This document shows positions 19,183 through 29,951 of a stretch of 64,000 bases of DNA, one piece after another. Source of the DNA: Carnobacterium iners (GTDB lineage Bacteria; Bacillota; Bacilli; Lactobacillales; Carnobacteriaceae); assembly GCF_900177385.1 (NCBI RefSeq), contig NZ_FXBJ01000002.1, forward strand, positions 1,926,001-1,990,000, given 5' to 3'. Position 1 is the first letter of the stretch. Each line of letters begins with the position of its first letter. The position numbers and the translations under genes are program-made. The notes beneath the pieces were generated by a model. The model worked only from the letters and a program-made list of their open reading frames with translations, had not been told where the DNA came from and made no database searches.

Positions 19183-20085
19183 TTAATAGTCTCTTTGCTT
19201 TAAAATATCTTCTAATAAATCAGGATTAAATTCTTGTGATCTTAACATCTTTATTTCGTGTCCATAAGGAGCTAATTTATTTTTTTTATCTTCTCCAACA
19301 AAGGGAGTTTCTAATATTTTTGGTAATAACTTTAGCTTTGGGTGGTGGACCACAGCATTTAAAGCCTCGAAGCCTATTGTTCCAAAACCTATATTCGCAT
19401 GGCGATCTTTATGGCTACCTTGTGGATTTTTTGAATCATTTACGTGAATAACCTTTAATTTATCTAGCCCTATAACATCATCAAACTCTTGTAAAACACC
19501 ATCGAAATTAGTTTTAACATCATATCCCGCATCGCTGATATGACAAGTGTCCATCGTGACCGACAGCTTATCACTCATCGTAACTCCAGAAATAATCTCA
19601 GCTAACTCTTCAAAAGAACGACCTATCTCTGTCCCTTTTCCAGCCATTGTTTCTAAAGCAATTTGTACCAATTGATCTTTATGAAGTACTTCATTTAACC
19701 CTTTAATAATTTGTTTGATTGCTGCTGGAGCCCCTTCACCAACGTGAGCGCCAGGGTGCATCGTAATTTGTCTAGCACCTAAAGCTTCTGCACGTATTAT
19801 TTCTGCTTTCAAAAATTCGATACCAAAAGCAAAATTTTCAGGTTTCAACGTATTTCCTAGATTAATAATATAAGGAGCATGAACAACTATATTCGATATT
19901 CCATGTTCTTGCATATAAGCGGTGCCTTCCTCAATATTCATCTCTTCTATTGATTTTCTTCTCGTATTTTGTGGTGCACCAGTATAAATCATAAAGGTAG
20001 TTGAATGATAATTCGCAGCATCTTGTGCGGAACCTAACAACATTTTCTTACCACTCATTGATACATGCGATCCTAATAAATCCAT
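19183..20085 (-). CDS. nfo: Endonuclease IV
   Basis: Zinc-dependent AP endonuclease of base-excision repair that cleaves 5' of abasic sites. The 300-residue TIM-barrel shows the three-zinc ligands in [57 protein letters not shown]-type segment and KILETPF. N-terminal [14 protein letters not shown] is typical. The gene stands alone between lemA and the RDD gene. It may partly cover for the decayed glycosylase further right only downstream in the pathway, since it acts on abasic sites, not alkylated bases. Confidence 0.97.
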   Translation of the reverse strand: MDLLGSHVSMSGKKMLLGSAQDAANYHSTTFMIYTGAPQNTRRKSIEEMNIEEGTAYMQEHGISNIVVHAPYIINLGNTLKPENFAFGIEFLKAEIIRAEALGARQITMHPGAHVGEGAPAAIKQIIKGLNEVLHKDQLVQIALETMAGKGTEIGRSFEELAEIISGVTMSDKLSVTMDTCHISDAGYDVKTNFDGVLQEFDDVIGLDKLKVIHVNDSKNPQGSHKDRHANIGFGTIGFEALNAVVHHPKLKLLPKILETPFVGEDKKNKLAPYGHEIKMLRSQEFNPDLLEDILKQRDY

Positions 20086-20172
20086 ATTCTTTAATCCCCA
20101 ATCTTCTCTTTAAACTCTTATTCATTGTAAGGTAGTTCAGCCAAAAGAACAAACCAAAATGGTCGTTTTCAT

Positions 20173-20883
20173 CTATACGTGAATGAAATTTTCAGATTTA
20201 TACCAGTCTTTTACATATAACGTGTTCTCTAATACAACTGATGTATCAGTAAATAAATCGACAACGTGTTGCTTTCTTTTTGTAAAGAGAACGGATAAAT
20301 ATAAAAAACTGATTGTCTTCAAAACATAACGACCAAAACCTTCACGAATAATAACCGTCATCCAGCTTAATTTTTCTTCTTTAAAACAAACAACTCTTAA
20401 ACCAAAAATCATTTTCCCAATTGTTTGTCCGTTAGTTAATTTCGTTATAAAAATAAAATAGAGAAGAAATACAGCTAATTTACTAATTGAATATAAAGAT
20501 AAATAATTAGTGCTCATTGGTGCTTGAGTTAACACAAAGTAAGAACGGACAATTAAACGGTTCAAGCTACTAATAACTAATAAATCAATAAGATAGGCAA
20601 AAAAACGAAGCCAAAAGCCACCATAAAAAAAAGTAGGGTAATAATTAAATGGTGTTTTTTCCAACTGTTTTCGCTTATTTTGTTCCTTCCAATAAAGTCT
20701 ACGTTCGTTTCTCAATTCTTCAAGATTCTGAATTTTTTCGTCTTTTTCATCATCTTTATCTGGTTGAATTAAAGGCCTTTCATTTTGTACATCGGCTTCT
20801 TCTTTTGCTAGGAAGAGTTTTAATTCACTTAAATCTAATTCTCTTGTTGTACCTTTTTCAGTTGACTCATTTTTATTAGCCAT
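20173..20883 (-). CDS. RDD-family membrane protein
   Basis: Protein of 236 residues. A charged cytoplasmic N-terminus (about 1-85, many Lys and Glu, probable coiled coil) leads into an RDD domain. The domain begins FWLRFFAYLIDLLVISSLNR and has three or four membrane helices and NGQTIGKMIFGLRV. Role unknown. I start at ATG 20881-20883, one base after the sppA stop and 7 bases after GGAGGT, which lies in the end of sppA. An upstream ATG at 20898 has no such site. Coupled to sppA. Confidence 0.9.
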   Translation of the reverse strand: MANKNESTEKGTTRELDLSELKLFLAKEEADVQNERPLIQPDKDDEKDEKIQNLEELRNERRLYWKEQNKRKQLEKTPFNYYPTFFYGGFWLRFFAYLIDLLVISSLNRLIVRSYFVLTQAPMSTNYLSLYSISKLAVFLLYFIFITKLTNGQTIGKMIFGLRVVCFKEEKLSWMTVIIREGFGRYVLKTISFLYLSVLFTKRKQHVVDLFTDTSVVLENTLYVKDWYKSENFIHV

Positions 20884-20884
20884 C

Positions 20885-21922
20885 TTATTTACCTCCATAA
20901 AGGTACATCATTCTAGGAGTTTGAATATCGTTAAGCTGTTTTGTCAATTCCGTAATCATTTCTTCTGACATGGATTTTTGAGTAGTCAACTCACTTACTT
21001 TAGAAGTTAAAAGTGATTTAAATGACAATGAATCAGACGAGTACTGAAAAACTTCTGCATCTTCAATTTTATTTTCTTTTTTTAATGCCTCTAAAGCATT
21101 TTCTTGGTAACCAATTTGGTCAACTAAACCAATTCCCTTTGCTTGGGCACCATCATAAATTCTTCCATCTGCAAGTGATTTTACTTCATCAGTCTTTTTG
21201 TTTCTACCTTCCGCTACAACTGTTACAAAACGATTGTATGAATCATCAACTAAACTTTGTAAAATTTGTTCTTCTTCTTTTGACATTTGTTTACTTGTAG
21301 AACCAATATCTTTGAATGGACCACTCTTTATAGTTGTATCCTCAATGCCAATTTTCTTATATAACTCACTTACATTAAGGTTACTCATAATCACACCTAT
21401 TGATCCCGTTAACGTTTCATTTGATGCGAAAATCTTATCTGCAGAGGCTGCTATGTAATAACCGCCACTAGCTGCAACATTGCCCATTGAAACATAAAGT
21501 GGAATCTTTGTTGTTTTTTGAATTTCATCTATTTTATCTTTTATTTGAGCACTTTCATAAGTGCCGCCACCTGGAGAATTAATAGATAGCAAAATTCCTT
21601 TTATTGAGTCATCTACTTTTATTGCTTCTAACTGTTCTATGAAAAAAGTATGATTGTAACCGGATGTATCTAATAAACTAGCTGTTTGATTGGCTACAAT
21701 TGCTCCGTTAACTTCAAGTAGTACAATTCGTTCTTTTTGATTTCCTTTAGAAACAATCGTTTCACTTAATGCTTGTTGTCCTAAAAATAGATTGGCTGTT
21801 TCCATCATTGCATTATCTGATTCCCCAGTCGGATTAGCTTTCAACGTTAAATCACTTATAATGATTGAAAGTATAAAAAGTCCAATTGCTATAGAAATAG
21901 CCGTCCATCTTTTAGTTGTCAT
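20885..21922 (-). CDS. sppA: Signal peptide peptidase SppA
   Basis: Membrane-anchored Ser/Lys protease that degrades leftover signal peptides. The 345-residue short Gram-positive form has one N-terminal helix (about 5-25). The peptidase S49 domain includes LSINSPGGGTYES, the conserved YVSMGNVAASGGYYIA (catalytic Lys replaced in this loop in the short form by a later Lys), and the nucleophile region TGSIGVIMS. It overlaps its RDD partner only at the ribosome site. In Bacillus SppA is also linked to lantibiotic resistance; nothing in this window supports that role here. Confidence 0.94.
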   Translation of the reverse strand: MTTKRWTAISIAIGLFILSIIISDLTLKANPTGESDNAMMETANLFLGQQALSETIVSKGNQKERIVLLEVNGAIVANQTASLLDTSGYNHTFFIEQLEAIKVDDSIKGILLSINSPGGGTYESAQIKDKIDEIQKTTKIPLYVSMGNVAASGGYYIAASADKIFASNETLTGSIGVIMSNLNVSELYKKIGIEDTTIKSGPFKDIGSTSKQMSKEEEQILQSLVDDSYNRFVTVVAEGRNKKTDEVKSLADGRIYDGAQAKGIGLVDQIGYQENALEALKKENKIEDAEVFQYSSDSLSFKSLLTSKVSELTTQKSMSEEMITELTKQLNDIQTPRMMYLYGGK

Positions 21923-21997
21923 AATTTTTTTCCTCCTTTTAATTCTCTTCCTTTAATTTTACAACTATTACAATCTATTTCAAGTAGCGATTTAAAA

Positions 21998-22044
21998 AAA
22001 TAAGCACTAAGAACTTTTTTGAAAAAGTTTCTTAATGCTTATTT
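21998..22044 (-). terminator. aspS terminator
   Basis: Long hairpin: outer arms AAATAAGCA (21998-22006) and TGCTTATTT (22036-22044), with an inner stem of AAGAAC/GTTTCTT type. A T7 tract follows on the minus strand, 37 bases after the hisS-aspS operon. Confidence 0.88.
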
Positions 22045-22080
22045 AAAAATGAGCTAAGATAAACACATATTTCCTATCGC

Positions 22081-23859
22081 TTACTCTTCTATTTTTAATG
22101 TTCTAATCGAAATATCTTTTAATTGTGCCTCACTTACTAGATTCGGAGCTTTTGTCAATGGATCGACTGCTCGACCATTTTTAGGAAAGGCAATAACTTC
22201 GCGAATATTTTCTTCTCCTGCTAATAACATTGCGAAACGATCTAATCCTAAAGCAATCCCTCCATGAGGTGGGAAACCATACTCCAATGCCTCTAATAAG
22301 AAACCAAATTGCGCTTGTGCTTCTTTTTTTGTAAAACCTAATGCTGAAAACATTTTTTCTTGAATTTCACGAGAATGAATTCGCAATGATCCACCACCTA
22401 GTTCGTAGCCATTTAAAACAATATCATAAGCTTGTGCATGGACTTTTTCTGGTGCTGTTTCTAATAATGCAATATCTTCTTGTCTAGGCATGGTGAAAGG
22501 ATGATGAGCAGCACTAAAACGTTTAGCTTCTTCATCGTATTCTAATAACGGCCAATCAACAATCCATAGGAAAGCAAATACAGATTTATCAATTAAGTCT
22601 AATTCTTTTGCTAACTTAGAGCGAAGTGCTCCTAATGCATCTGACACAACTGATTTTTTATCCGCAACAAATAATAATAAATCACCAGGTTCCGCTTCTA
22701 AACGACGGATTAAGTCTTCTGGATTCTCTTTAAAGAATTTAGCGATAGGCCCTTTTAATTCATCTTTTTCTACTTTTAACCAGGCTAAACCTTTTGCGCC
22801 ATAGATGGAAACAAACTCTCCCAGAGCATCGATATCTTTTCGGGAAAATTTATCTGCTAATCCTTTAACATTAATAGCTTTAACTTCTCCACCGTTAGAT
22901 ACAGCTCCACTAAAGACTTTGAATTCAGAATCTTTAACTAAATCACTGATTTGAATAAGTTCTAAACCAAAACGAACATCAGGTTTATCGCTACCAAAAC
23001 GATTTACCGCCTCTTCATAGCTCATTTGTGGAAAAGGTCTGGGTATATCAATGCCTTTTGTATCCTTCATCACTTTAACTAACATTTCTTCTGTAAAACT
23101 TTGAATTTCATCCGCTTCTAAAAAGCTTGTTTCGATATCGATTTGAGTAAATTCTGGTTGACGATCCCCACGCAGATCTTCGTCTCTAAAACAACGAACG
23201 ATTTGATAATAACGATCGAAGCCTGCTCCCATTAATAATTGTTTAAATAATTGTGGAGATTGAGGCAAGGCGTAAAAATGACCCGGATGCACACGGGAAG
23301 GAACTAAATAATCACGAGCACCTTCAGGAGTTGATTTTGTCAAATAAGGTGTTTCGATATCAATAAATTCTTTGTTATCTAAATAGTTACGAACAGATTG
23401 AGTCATTTTGTGTCGTAGCATGAAATTTTTAGTCATTTCTGGACGTCTTAAGTCTAAATAGCGATATTCTAGCCTTTTATCATCTGAAACAGATACACCA
23501 TCTTCAATATAAAATGGTGTTGTTTTTGATTCATTTAAAACAGTTATTTCTTCTACTTCAACTTCTAATTCTCCAGTAGCAATATTTTTATTGATAACAT
23601 TCTCATCACGTGCGACTACTTTTCCTTTTATTTCAAGAACGTATTCATTACGAACAGATTCTGCAATAGCTAATGCTTTTTTTGAAAAAACAGGATTAAA
23701 AACAACTTGAATAATACCTTCTCTATCTCGTAGATCGATAAAGATTAAATCACCCAAATCGCGTCTCTTTTGAACCCAACCTTTTAAAATTACTGTTTGG
23801 CCTAATAAATCTTTTGAAACTCTTCCGCAATATTCTGTGCGTCTTGCCATTTTTTTCAA
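22081..23859 (-). CDS. aspS: Aspartate--tRNA ligase
   Basis: Class IIb synthetase of 592 residues, the bacterial-type length including the GAD insertion domain (about 290-420). The N-terminal OB fold binds the anticodon ([20 protein letters not shown]). Motif 2 is visible as [17 protein letters not shown], and motif 3 as [12 protein letters not shown] near the C-terminus. It lies 13 bases downstream of hisS in one operon under a shared T-box, and the operon ends at a strong hairpin. Confidence 0.98.
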   Translation of the reverse strand: MKKMARRTEYCGRVSKDLLGQTVILKGWVQKRRDLGDLIFIDLRDREGIIQVVFNPVFSKKALAIAESVRNEYVLEIKGKVVARDENVINKNIATGELEVEVEEITVLNESKTTPFYIEDGVSVSDDKRLEYRYLDLRRPEMTKNFMLRHKMTQSVRNYLDNKEFIDIETPYLTKSTPEGARDYLVPSRVHPGHFYALPQSPQLFKQLLMGAGFDRYYQIVRCFRDEDLRGDRQPEFTQIDIETSFLEADEIQSFTEEMLVKVMKDTKGIDIPRPFPQMSYEEAVNRFGSDKPDVRFGLELIQISDLVKDSEFKVFSGAVSNGGEVKAINVKGLADKFSRKDIDALGEFVSIYGAKGLAWLKVEKDELKGPIAKFFKENPEDLIRRLEAEPGDLLLFVADKKSVVSDALGALRSKLAKELDLIDKSVFAFLWIVDWPLLEYDEEAKRFSAAHHPFTMPRQEDIALLETAPEKVHAQAYDIVLNGYELGGGSLRIHSREIQEKMFSALGFTKKEAQAQFGFLLEALEYGFPPHGGIALGLDRFAMLLAGEENIREVIAFPKNGRAVDPLTKAPNLVSEAQLKDISIRTLKIEE

Positions 23860-23872
23860 CTCCTAATATCGT

Positions 23873-25198
23873 CTATTTTTCTTTATTAAAAAAATCGTTA
23901 AATGCTGTCATGTCTGTTGTCTTCACATTAAACACTTTTTCGAAATCTTTATAAATCTCTTTTAATTTTACACTTGATTCCGTATTGTTTTTCATCACTT
24001 TAAAGTTAACTTCCCCATTACTTAACTCATCTTCACCAATTGTCAAAACAACTTTAGCATTTAACTTAGAAGCTGTTTTAAATTGAGCTTTTGCTTTTCG
24101 ATCAAAATAATCCCGATCTGCAGAAAATCCTGCTTGACGAATCGTTTGCACTAATTTTAATGTCTCAATACTTGTTGATTCTCCTAAGCCAACAACGTAA
24201 ACATCTACTTCGTGTGCATTAGGTATCTCAATTTCTTCTGCTTCTAAAGTTAAGATTAATCTTTCTAAACCTAAAGCGAAACCAAATCCAGGAGTAGTAG
24301 GTCCTCCAATTTCTTCTACAAGACCATCGTATCGCCCACCAGCACAGATCGTTGTAATGGCTCCAAATCCAGGCGCATCACTCATGATTTCAAAAATAGT
24401 ATGGTTGTAATAATCTAATCCCCTTACCATATTGCTATCAATTTGGTAAGGAATGGCTAATACATCTAACATTTTTTTTACCGCTTCAAAGTGATTTTTT
24501 GATTCTTCGTTTAAATAATCTAAAATAGAAGGAGCATCTTTAACGATCTCTTGATCATTTTTATTTTTACTATCTAACACGCGCAAAGGATTTTTATGCA
24601 ATCTAATTTGTGACTCTTCACTTAATTGATCAAAATGTGGTTCCAAATAAGCAATTAGTGCTTCACGGTAAGCTTTTCTACTTTCTTTATCTCCAAGCGA
24701 ATTAATGATTAAAGAGAAGTGTTTTAAACCAAGCTCATTAAACAAATCCATTGCTAGCGACATCGTTTCAACGTCAATCGCCGGATTCATGCTACCGAAT
24801 ACCTCAACACCTAATTGATGGAATTGCCTCATACGACCGCCTTGTGGTCGTTCATAACGAAACATTGGTCCCATATAATAAACTTTATAGGGTTTTGCAT
24901 ATTCTGGTCCAAATAATTTATTTTCAACGTAAGCACGAACAACTGAAGCTGTCCCCTCTGGACGAAGAGACATATGGCGTTTGCCTTTATCGTGAAAATC
25001 ATACATTTCTTTAGAAACAATATCACTTGTCTCCCCTACTCCTCTTGAAAATAGGTCATAACTTTCAAAAATTGGTGTTCTAATTTCGCTAAATTGATAA
25101 TCTCCTAAAATGACTTTTGCTGTTTCTTCTATATACTGCCATTTTAATGAATTAGACGGCAACAAGTCAGCTGTTCCTTTTGGTCTTTGAATTTGCAT
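23873..25198 (-). CDS. hisS: Histidine--tRNA ligase
   Basis: Class II synthetase of 441 residues. Motif 1/2 region [14 protein letters not shown] and [16 protein letters not shown], the histidine loop [14 protein letters not shown] and AGGRYDGLV, and motif 3 [11 protein letters not shown] are all present. The C-terminal anticodon domain begins about residue 330 ([11 protein letters not shown]). First gene of hisS-aspS. The leader directly upstream is a T-box whose specifier appears to be an aspartate codon (see finding), so HisS synthesis may follow tRNA-Asp charging. Confidence 0.98.
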   Translation of the reverse strand: MQIQRPKGTADLLPSNSLKWQYIEETAKVILGDYQFSEIRTPIFESYDLFSRGVGETSDIVSKEMYDFHDKGKRHMSLRPEGTASVVRAYVENKLFGPEYAKPYKVYYMGPMFRYERPQGGRMRQFHQLGVEVFGSMNPAIDVETMSLAMDLFNELGLKHFSLIINSLGDKESRKAYREALIAYLEPHFDQLSEESQIRLHKNPLRVLDSKNKNDQEIVKDAPSILDYLNEESKNHFEAVKKMLDVLAIPYQIDSNMVRGLDYYNHTIFEIMSDAPGFGAITTICAGGRYDGLVEEIGGPTTPGFGFALGLERLILTLEAEEIEIPNAHEVDVYVVGLGESTSIETLKLVQTIRQAGFSADRDYFDRKAKAQFKTASKLNAKVVLTIGEDELSNGEVNFKVMKNNTESSVKLKEIYKDFEKVFNVKTTDMTAFNDFFNKEK

Positions 25199-25244
25199 GT
25201 TATACGCTCCTCAGTTTAATAAGTAAATTAATTTAAAAGTAAAA

Positions 25245-25489
25245 ATAAAAAAAGCCCTTATTCCATAACGGAATAAGGACGAGTTTAATTTATTTCTCGT
25301 GGTACCACCTTTTTTCGAGAGCAAAGCTCTCCTCAACGATTAACGCTCGCAACGTAATAGCTTTTCACCATTAACCCTCAAGAATGTCATTCAGATTTAT
25401 AATGGGAACCATTTTCAGCCAAGATGGTCCTTTCTGTTTGCACATTATTAAACTTACTATTTCTCTCAACGGGTATTTATGTTCTAATA
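25245..25489 (-). promoter_or_regulatory. T-box leader of hisS-aspS, aspartate specifier
   Basis: T-box AGGTGGTACCACG lies at about 25298-25310. The terminator arms are CCTTATTCC (25256-25264) and GGAATAAGG (25270-25278), followed by a T8 tract on the minus strand. Stem III is GAGAGC-TTT-GCTCTC just before the T-box. In stem I the AGUA and GAA loop elements are visible. Aligned to the glyQ leader (GAA, one base, specifier, A, TTCT), the specifier is GAC at 25386-25388, an aspartate codon. Confidence 0.9.
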
Positions 25490-25494
25490 GGGTT

Positions 25495-25523
25495 ACATTA
25501 CAAGAAAGCTTTGTACTTGTCAA
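25495..25523 (-). promoter_or_regulatory. hisS-aspS promoter
   Basis: TTGACA (25518-25523), 17-base spacer, TAATGT (25495-25500) on the minus strand. Confidence 0.8.
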
Positions 25524-25586
25524 GTTCTCTAAAGTAGGATTTTCTAATAAGTCTTTCATTTCTCAAGTGAATTAGCAAATCTTTGA

Positions 25587-25616
25587 TTGCATAACAAGTC
25601 ATTTAATTGTTATAAT
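25587..25616 (+). promoter_or_regulatory. Amidase gene promoter, extended -10
   Basis: TATAAT at 25611-25616 preceded by TGT (extended -10). The best -35 candidate is a poor TTGCAT at 25587-25592 with 18-base spacing. It lies 62 bases before the ATG. Confidence 0.55.
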
Positions 25617-25677
25617 TAAAGAAAATCTAAATCAAACGGTTGCATTTATTTGTAATAAGAAGGTAGTGAGTGATTAA

Positions 25678-27000
25678 ATGAAAAAAATTGATAAATTAAA
25701 ACGACCAAAAAACTTATTTTTTTTTCTAGCCGTTCTTTTATTTATTAGTATGACAACTTTTTCCACATTTGTCCTTGCTAACCAAAATACGATTAGAGTT
25801 GATGCAAGTGTTGTAAATATCCGTACTGGTCCTGGTTTATCTTATGATATTATGACACAAGTTGTTGGCGGAGAAAAAATAAATATTCTATCCGAAGAAA
25901 ATGAGTGGTACAAAATCCGCTTAAGTAACGACCAAATTGGCTGGGTTGCCAGTTGGTTGATAGGAAATACAGAGTTCAGTGTTGCGTCAAATAAATTAGG
26001 TGTTATTTCTATTGAAACAGCTAATATTAGAAGTGAAGGAAATCTAGAGGCCCCTATTTTAGGGGAGGCTGTTAAAGGTACCGAGTTAACAGTTCTTTTC
26101 CAGCAAAATAATTGGACTCAAGTACAATTTAATGGACAAGTTGCCTGGGTTAGTTCTGATTTAATTGAAATAACAGCCGAAAAAAAATCAATTATTCCGA
26201 TAGCTACTTCGACCAAAAATACTGAAGATAGTTCTATTGAAACCATTACTGCACGATTCGAAGACACAAATATTCGAAAGGGCCCTTCTACTAATGAAAC
26301 CATCCTTTTTAAGGCTTCTAAAGGCGATAATTTCACCTATTTAAGTACGGATGGTGAATGGTATAAAATTAAAAATAGTGATGGTCAAACCGGTTATATC
26401 GCTAACTGGGTAGTAGATTTATCAGAAAATCAAACGGCTGCACCTCCAGCTAATATTTCCTCCTTAGCTGAAGCTACAATTGTCATTGATGCTGGACATG
26501 GTGGCGAAGATCCTGGCGCTCCTGCACCAAATTATAACGAGAAAGAAGCTACTTTAGAAACAGCGAGTGCCCTTTCTGGTAAACTGAAACAAGCTGGTGC
26601 TAATGTTATCTTAACTAGAAGCTCAGACGAATTCGTTAGTTTAGACCAACGTACCGTTATAAGCAATCAATCTTCTGCAGATGTATTTATTAGTCTACAT
26701 TATGACTCAACAGAAATCCCTAACGAAGTTAGCGGGACAACAACTTACTATTATCATGAAAAAGATAAGGGTTTAGCTGAAACTATCAATAAACAACTTG
26801 GGATTAACAACCCATTACCAAACAATGGGACTCGATTTGGTAATTTTTATGTCTTACGTGAAAACACTCAGCCTGCACTATTATTAGAACTAGGCTATCT
26901 AAATAATACGGTCGATCAAGCGACTGTTTACACAAATTCTTATCGTGCATTCGTTGTTGAAAGTATTTACCAAGCCTTGAACAACTATTTCTCTTCTTAA
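25678..27000 (+). CDS. N-acetylmuramoyl-L-alanine amidase with three SH3b domains
   Basis: Secreted or wall-bound zinc amidase that cuts the bond between N-acetylmuramic acid and the peptide stem. The 440 residues comprise a signal peptide (about 1-35, ending near VLANQN), three bacterial SH3 repeats (about 38-98, 102-165 and 178-245; each with a NIRxGPxx- or NIRSEGN-type start) and an Amidase_3 domain (about 262-438). Zinc and catalytic residues are visible in IDAGHGGEDPG, NEKEA, ISLHYD and LLELGYLNN. Plus strand, divergent from hisS, with its own promoter and terminator. Confidence 0.95.
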   Translation: MKKIDKLKRPKNLFFFLAVLLFISMTTFSTFVLANQNTIRVDASVVNIRTGPGLSYDIMTQVVGGEKINILSEENEWYKIRLSNDQIGWVASWLIGNTEFSVASNKLGVISIETANIRSEGNLEAPILGEAVKGTELTVLFQQNNWTQVQFNGQVAWVSSDLIEITAEKKSIIPIATSTKNTEDSSIETITARFEDTNIRKGPSTNETILFKASKGDNFTYLSTDGEWYKIKNSDGQTGYIANWVVDLSENQTAAPPANISSLAEATIVIDAGHGGEDPGAPAPNYNEKEATLETASALSGKLKQAGANVILTRSSDEFVSLDQRTVISNQSSADVFISLHYDSTEIPNEVSGTTTYYYHEKDKGLAETINKQLGINNPLPNNGTRFGNFYVLRENTQPALLLELGYLNNTVDQATVYTNSYRAFVVESIYQALNNYFSS

Positions 27001-27002
27001 CT

Positions 27003-27051
27003 AAAAAAAGCCTCTTTATCCTTCCTAGGAATGAATAAAGAAGCTTTTTTT
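27003..27051. terminator. Bidirectional terminator between amidase and dtd
   Basis: AAAAAAAGC (27003-27011) pairs with GCTTTTTTT (27043-27051), extended inward by CTTTAT/ATAAAG. Both strands end in T tracts; it serves the two converging genes. Confidence 0.85.
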
Positions 27052-27502
27052 ATTTATTTTTACTATCAATCATAATTGTAACTGGACCATCGTTTATTAA
27101 AGAAACTTGCATATCTGCACCAAAAACACCCTGCTCAACGTGTAAATCATTTTTTCTTAATCCTTCATTGAATAATTCATACAAAGGAACAGCTATTTCT
27201 GGTTTCGCTGCTTGAATAAAACTCGGACGGTTTCCTTTTTTTGTTTCTGCATGTAATGTAAATTGAGAAATAGATAAAATAGAACCGTTAATATCTCTAA
27301 CAGACAAATTCATTTTATCCGATTCGTCTGAGAAAATACGCATCATTATTATTTTTCGAACCAAGTAATCAACATCTTCTTTCGTATCATCCGATTCAAT
27401 TCCTATTAATAATACTAAGCCATATTCAATAGCTGCTATCGTTTCATTGTTTACCCTTATTTCTGCTTGTCTACTTCTTTGGATAACAATTCTCAAATTC
27501 AA
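27050..27502 (-). CDS. dtd: D-aminoacyl-tRNA deacylase
   Basis: Proofreading enzyme that removes D-amino acids (and misacylated glycine) from tRNA. The 150-residue protein has the two catalytic cross-subunit motifs SQFTL and GPVTI (NDGPVTIMI near the C-terminus), and the N-terminal MNLRIVIQRSRQAEIRVNN is typical. It lies 20 bases downstream of rel, a conserved rel-dtd pair in Firmicutes. Confidence 0.97.
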   Translation of the reverse strand: MNLRIVIQRSRQAEIRVNNETIAAIEYGLVLLIGIESDDTKEDVDYLVRKIIMMRIFSDESDKMNLSVRDINGSILSISQFTLHAETKKGNRPSFIQAAKPEIAVPLYELFNEGLRKNDLHVEQGVFGADMQVSLINDGPVTIMIDSKNK

Positions 27503-27522
27503 CCTCTTTTCTATGTGTTTAG

Positions 27523-29733
27523 TTAAGATGATATTCTTTGAACATTATAGACGTCAGGAATCATTTTTATCTTATCTATGATTCTTTCTAGCTGATTTAG
27601 ATTGGGAATTCCAACAGTCAACGTAATGGTTGCCATACGATTATTATCTACTTTGCCACTGACATTATTTAAATTACGTGTCATACCATTCACAACTTGT
27701 AAGACCTCATTTAATAATCCAGAACGATTATATCCTTCAATTTGAAGATCTGCATCGTATTCTTGTCCTTGTGATGAGGTATCTTCCCACTCTACATCAA
27801 TTAATCGATTTTCAACGTCTTTTGCAGCTTTTACATTTGGGCAATCCGCTCTGTGAATAGAAATACCTCTTCCTTTTGTAATATACCCTACAATTGGATC
27901 CCCCGGAACCGGGCTACAGCAACGACTAATTCTTACTAATAAATTGTCGACGCCTTGAATCACAATTCCGCCTTCGTGACGAACTTTAATTTTATCTGTC
28001 TCTTTTTTTGATTTTACTTCGATAGTCTCAATTTCTAATGCTTTCTTTTCGGTCTCTCTCACTCGTCTTTCTTTTTCAGTTAAACGGTTAGCAACAGCAA
28101 GTGCGGTAACTTCACCAAAACCTATCGCTGCGTATAAATCTTCTTCAAACGTAAAATTAAATCGATCCAAAAGAAGTTTCATATTTTGTTTTGTTAAAAA
28201 TTCTTTTGGTACAAATTGCATGTCGTTAAGTTGTTTTTCAAGAGCTTCTCGACCTTTTATAATGTTTCCTTCACGATCTTGTAATTTAAAGAAACGTTTA
28301 ATTTTATTTTTTGCTTTACTCGTTGAAACGACACTAATCCAATCTCGGCTCGGGCCAGATGAATTTGGTGACGTTAAAATTTCAATAATATCGCCCGTTT
28401 TCAGCTTATAATTCAAAGGAACTATTTTCCCGTTTACTTTAGCTCCAATCGTTTTATTGCCAATCTCTGTATGGATATGGTAGGCAAAATCTAATGGACC
28501 AGCTTTTGATGGCAATTCACTTACATCCCCTTTAGGAGTAAACACATAAACTTTATCCCTAAGAATGTCACCTTTTACACTTTCCATAAAATCACTTGCA
28601 TCATGAGATTCACTTTGTAGTTCTAAAATATCTCTAAACCAAGATATTTTTTCCCCTACATCTGAACTTTCCATTTTCTTGGTTATGCCTTCTTTATATG
28701 CCCAATGCGCAGCAACACCATATTCAGCTACTTGATGCATTTCTTCCGTTCGTATCTGAACTTCTACCGGCCTTCCATTTGGACCGATAACTGTCGTGTG
28801 AATAGATTGGTACATATTAGATTTTGGCATCGCAATGTAGTCTTTAAATCTCCCGGGCATTGGCTTCCACCTTGTATGGACGGCACCTAAAACAGCGTAA
28901 CAGTCTTTAATTGAATCGACAATCACACGAATAGCTAGTAAATCATAGATTTCATTAAATTGTTTCCTTTGATCTTTCATCTTAATGTAAATAGAATAAA
29001 TATGTTTTGGACGTCCGTAAATATCAGCATGAATACTCAACTCGTCAACTGAATCTTGGATAATTTGAATAGTATTTGAAATATATAATTCTCGTTCGTC
29101 TCTTTTAGAATTCATTAAATGTACAATTCGATAATATTGTTGTGGATTCAAATATCGTAAAGAAGTATCTTCTAACTCCCATTTCACTTTGCTAATCCCT
29201 AAACGATCAGCTAATGGCGCGTAAATTTCTAGTGTTTCATTTGCAATGCGTCTTTGTTTATCTGGTCGATGAAATTTTAATGTCCGTAAATTGTGAACTC
29301 TATCCGCTAATTTGACCATAATAACACGTAAATCTTTGGCCATTGCCAATAGCATTTTACGATGATTTTCTGCTTGTTGTTCTTCGTGCGATCTAAATTC
29401 AATTTTCCCTAATTTTGTCACACCATCAACTAACATGGCTACTTCTGGTGTAAATTCCCTAGCAATATCTTCAAATGTAATATCGGTATCTTCAACTACA
29501 TCATGTAAAAAACCGGTTGCGACAGTTACTGGATCCATTTTCAGTTCAGCTAATATGCCTGCAACTTGAATCGGATGAATAATATAAGCTTCTCCAGATT
29601 TTCGTAATTGTCCTTCATGAGCTTTAGTAGCATAATCACATGCTTTTTTAACAAAGGCAACATGGTTACTGTTCATGTAAGCAACGGTCAAGGCTATAAC
29701 CTCTTGAGATGTATAGATTTTATTTTTTGGCAT
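27523..29733 (-). CDS. relA: Bifunctional (p)ppGpp synthetase/hydrolase Rel
   Basis: Stringent-response enzyme that makes and degrades (p)ppGpp according to ribosome-bound uncharged tRNA. The 736 residues carry an HD hydrolase domain (about 30-180; IIHPIQVAGIL, FLHDVVEDTD), a synthetase domain (about 230-350) with RFKDYIA, the charge form typical of bifunctional enzymes, and NMYQSIHTTV. TGS follows (about 390-450), then a zinc-finger region (ISRCCSPVPGD) and a C-terminal ACT domain. Both active sites look intact. Own promoter upstream; dtd follows in the same operon. Confidence 0.97.
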   Translation of the reverse strand: MPKNKIYTSQEVIALTVAYMNSNHVAFVKKACDYATKAHEGQLRKSGEAYIIHPIQVAGILAELKMDPVTVATGFLHDVVEDTDITFEDIAREFTPEVAMLVDGVTKLGKIEFRSHEEQQAENHRKMLLAMAKDLRVIMVKLADRVHNLRTLKFHRPDKQRRIANETLEIYAPLADRLGISKVKWELEDTSLRYLNPQQYYRIVHLMNSKRDERELYISNTIQIIQDSVDELSIHADIYGRPKHIYSIYIKMKDQRKQFNEIYDLLAIRVIVDSIKDCYAVLGAVHTRWKPMPGRFKDYIAMPKSNMYQSIHTTVIGPNGRPVEVQIRTEEMHQVAEYGVAAHWAYKEGITKKMESSDVGEKISWFRDILELQSESHDASDFMESVKGDILRDKVYVFTPKGDVSELPSKAGPLDFAYHIHTEIGNKTIGAKVNGKIVPLNYKLKTGDIIEILTSPNSSGPSRDWISVVSTSKAKNKIKRFFKLQDREGNIIKGREALEKQLNDMQFVPKEFLTKQNMKLLLDRFNFTFEEDLYAAIGFGEVTALAVANRLTEKERRVRETEKKALEIETIEVKSKKETDKIKVRHEGGIVIQGVDNLLVRISRCCSPVPGDPIVGYITKGRGISIHRADCPNVKAAKDVENRLIDVEWEDTSSQGQEYDADLQIEGYNRSGLLNEVLQVVNGMTRNLNNVSGKVDNNRMATITLTVGIPNLNQLERIIDKIKMIPDVYNVQRISS

Positions 29734-29841
29734 ATTATCACCTTCTTTTTTTAGTTAATCCTACGTTTAGTTGTATTGGTTTTATTCCATTTAAAAATAA
29801 ACCGTTGATAAAACAAGTTTTATGATTAATAACTTTCTGTT

Positions 29842-29870
29842 ATTATACCGATAAAGATTGCTTTATTCAA
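29842..29870 (-). promoter_or_regulatory. rel-dtd promoter
   Basis: TTGAAT (29865-29870), 17-base spacer, TATAAT (29842-29847) on the minus strand. The untranslated leader would be about 100 bases. Confidence 0.7.
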
Positions 29871-29951
29871 TGTTTAGAAGATTCTTCTTAGTTAGTTTGC
29901 CAGCCACTAACTCTTAAATTAACACTACATTCGATTTATTATCTACTTAGT

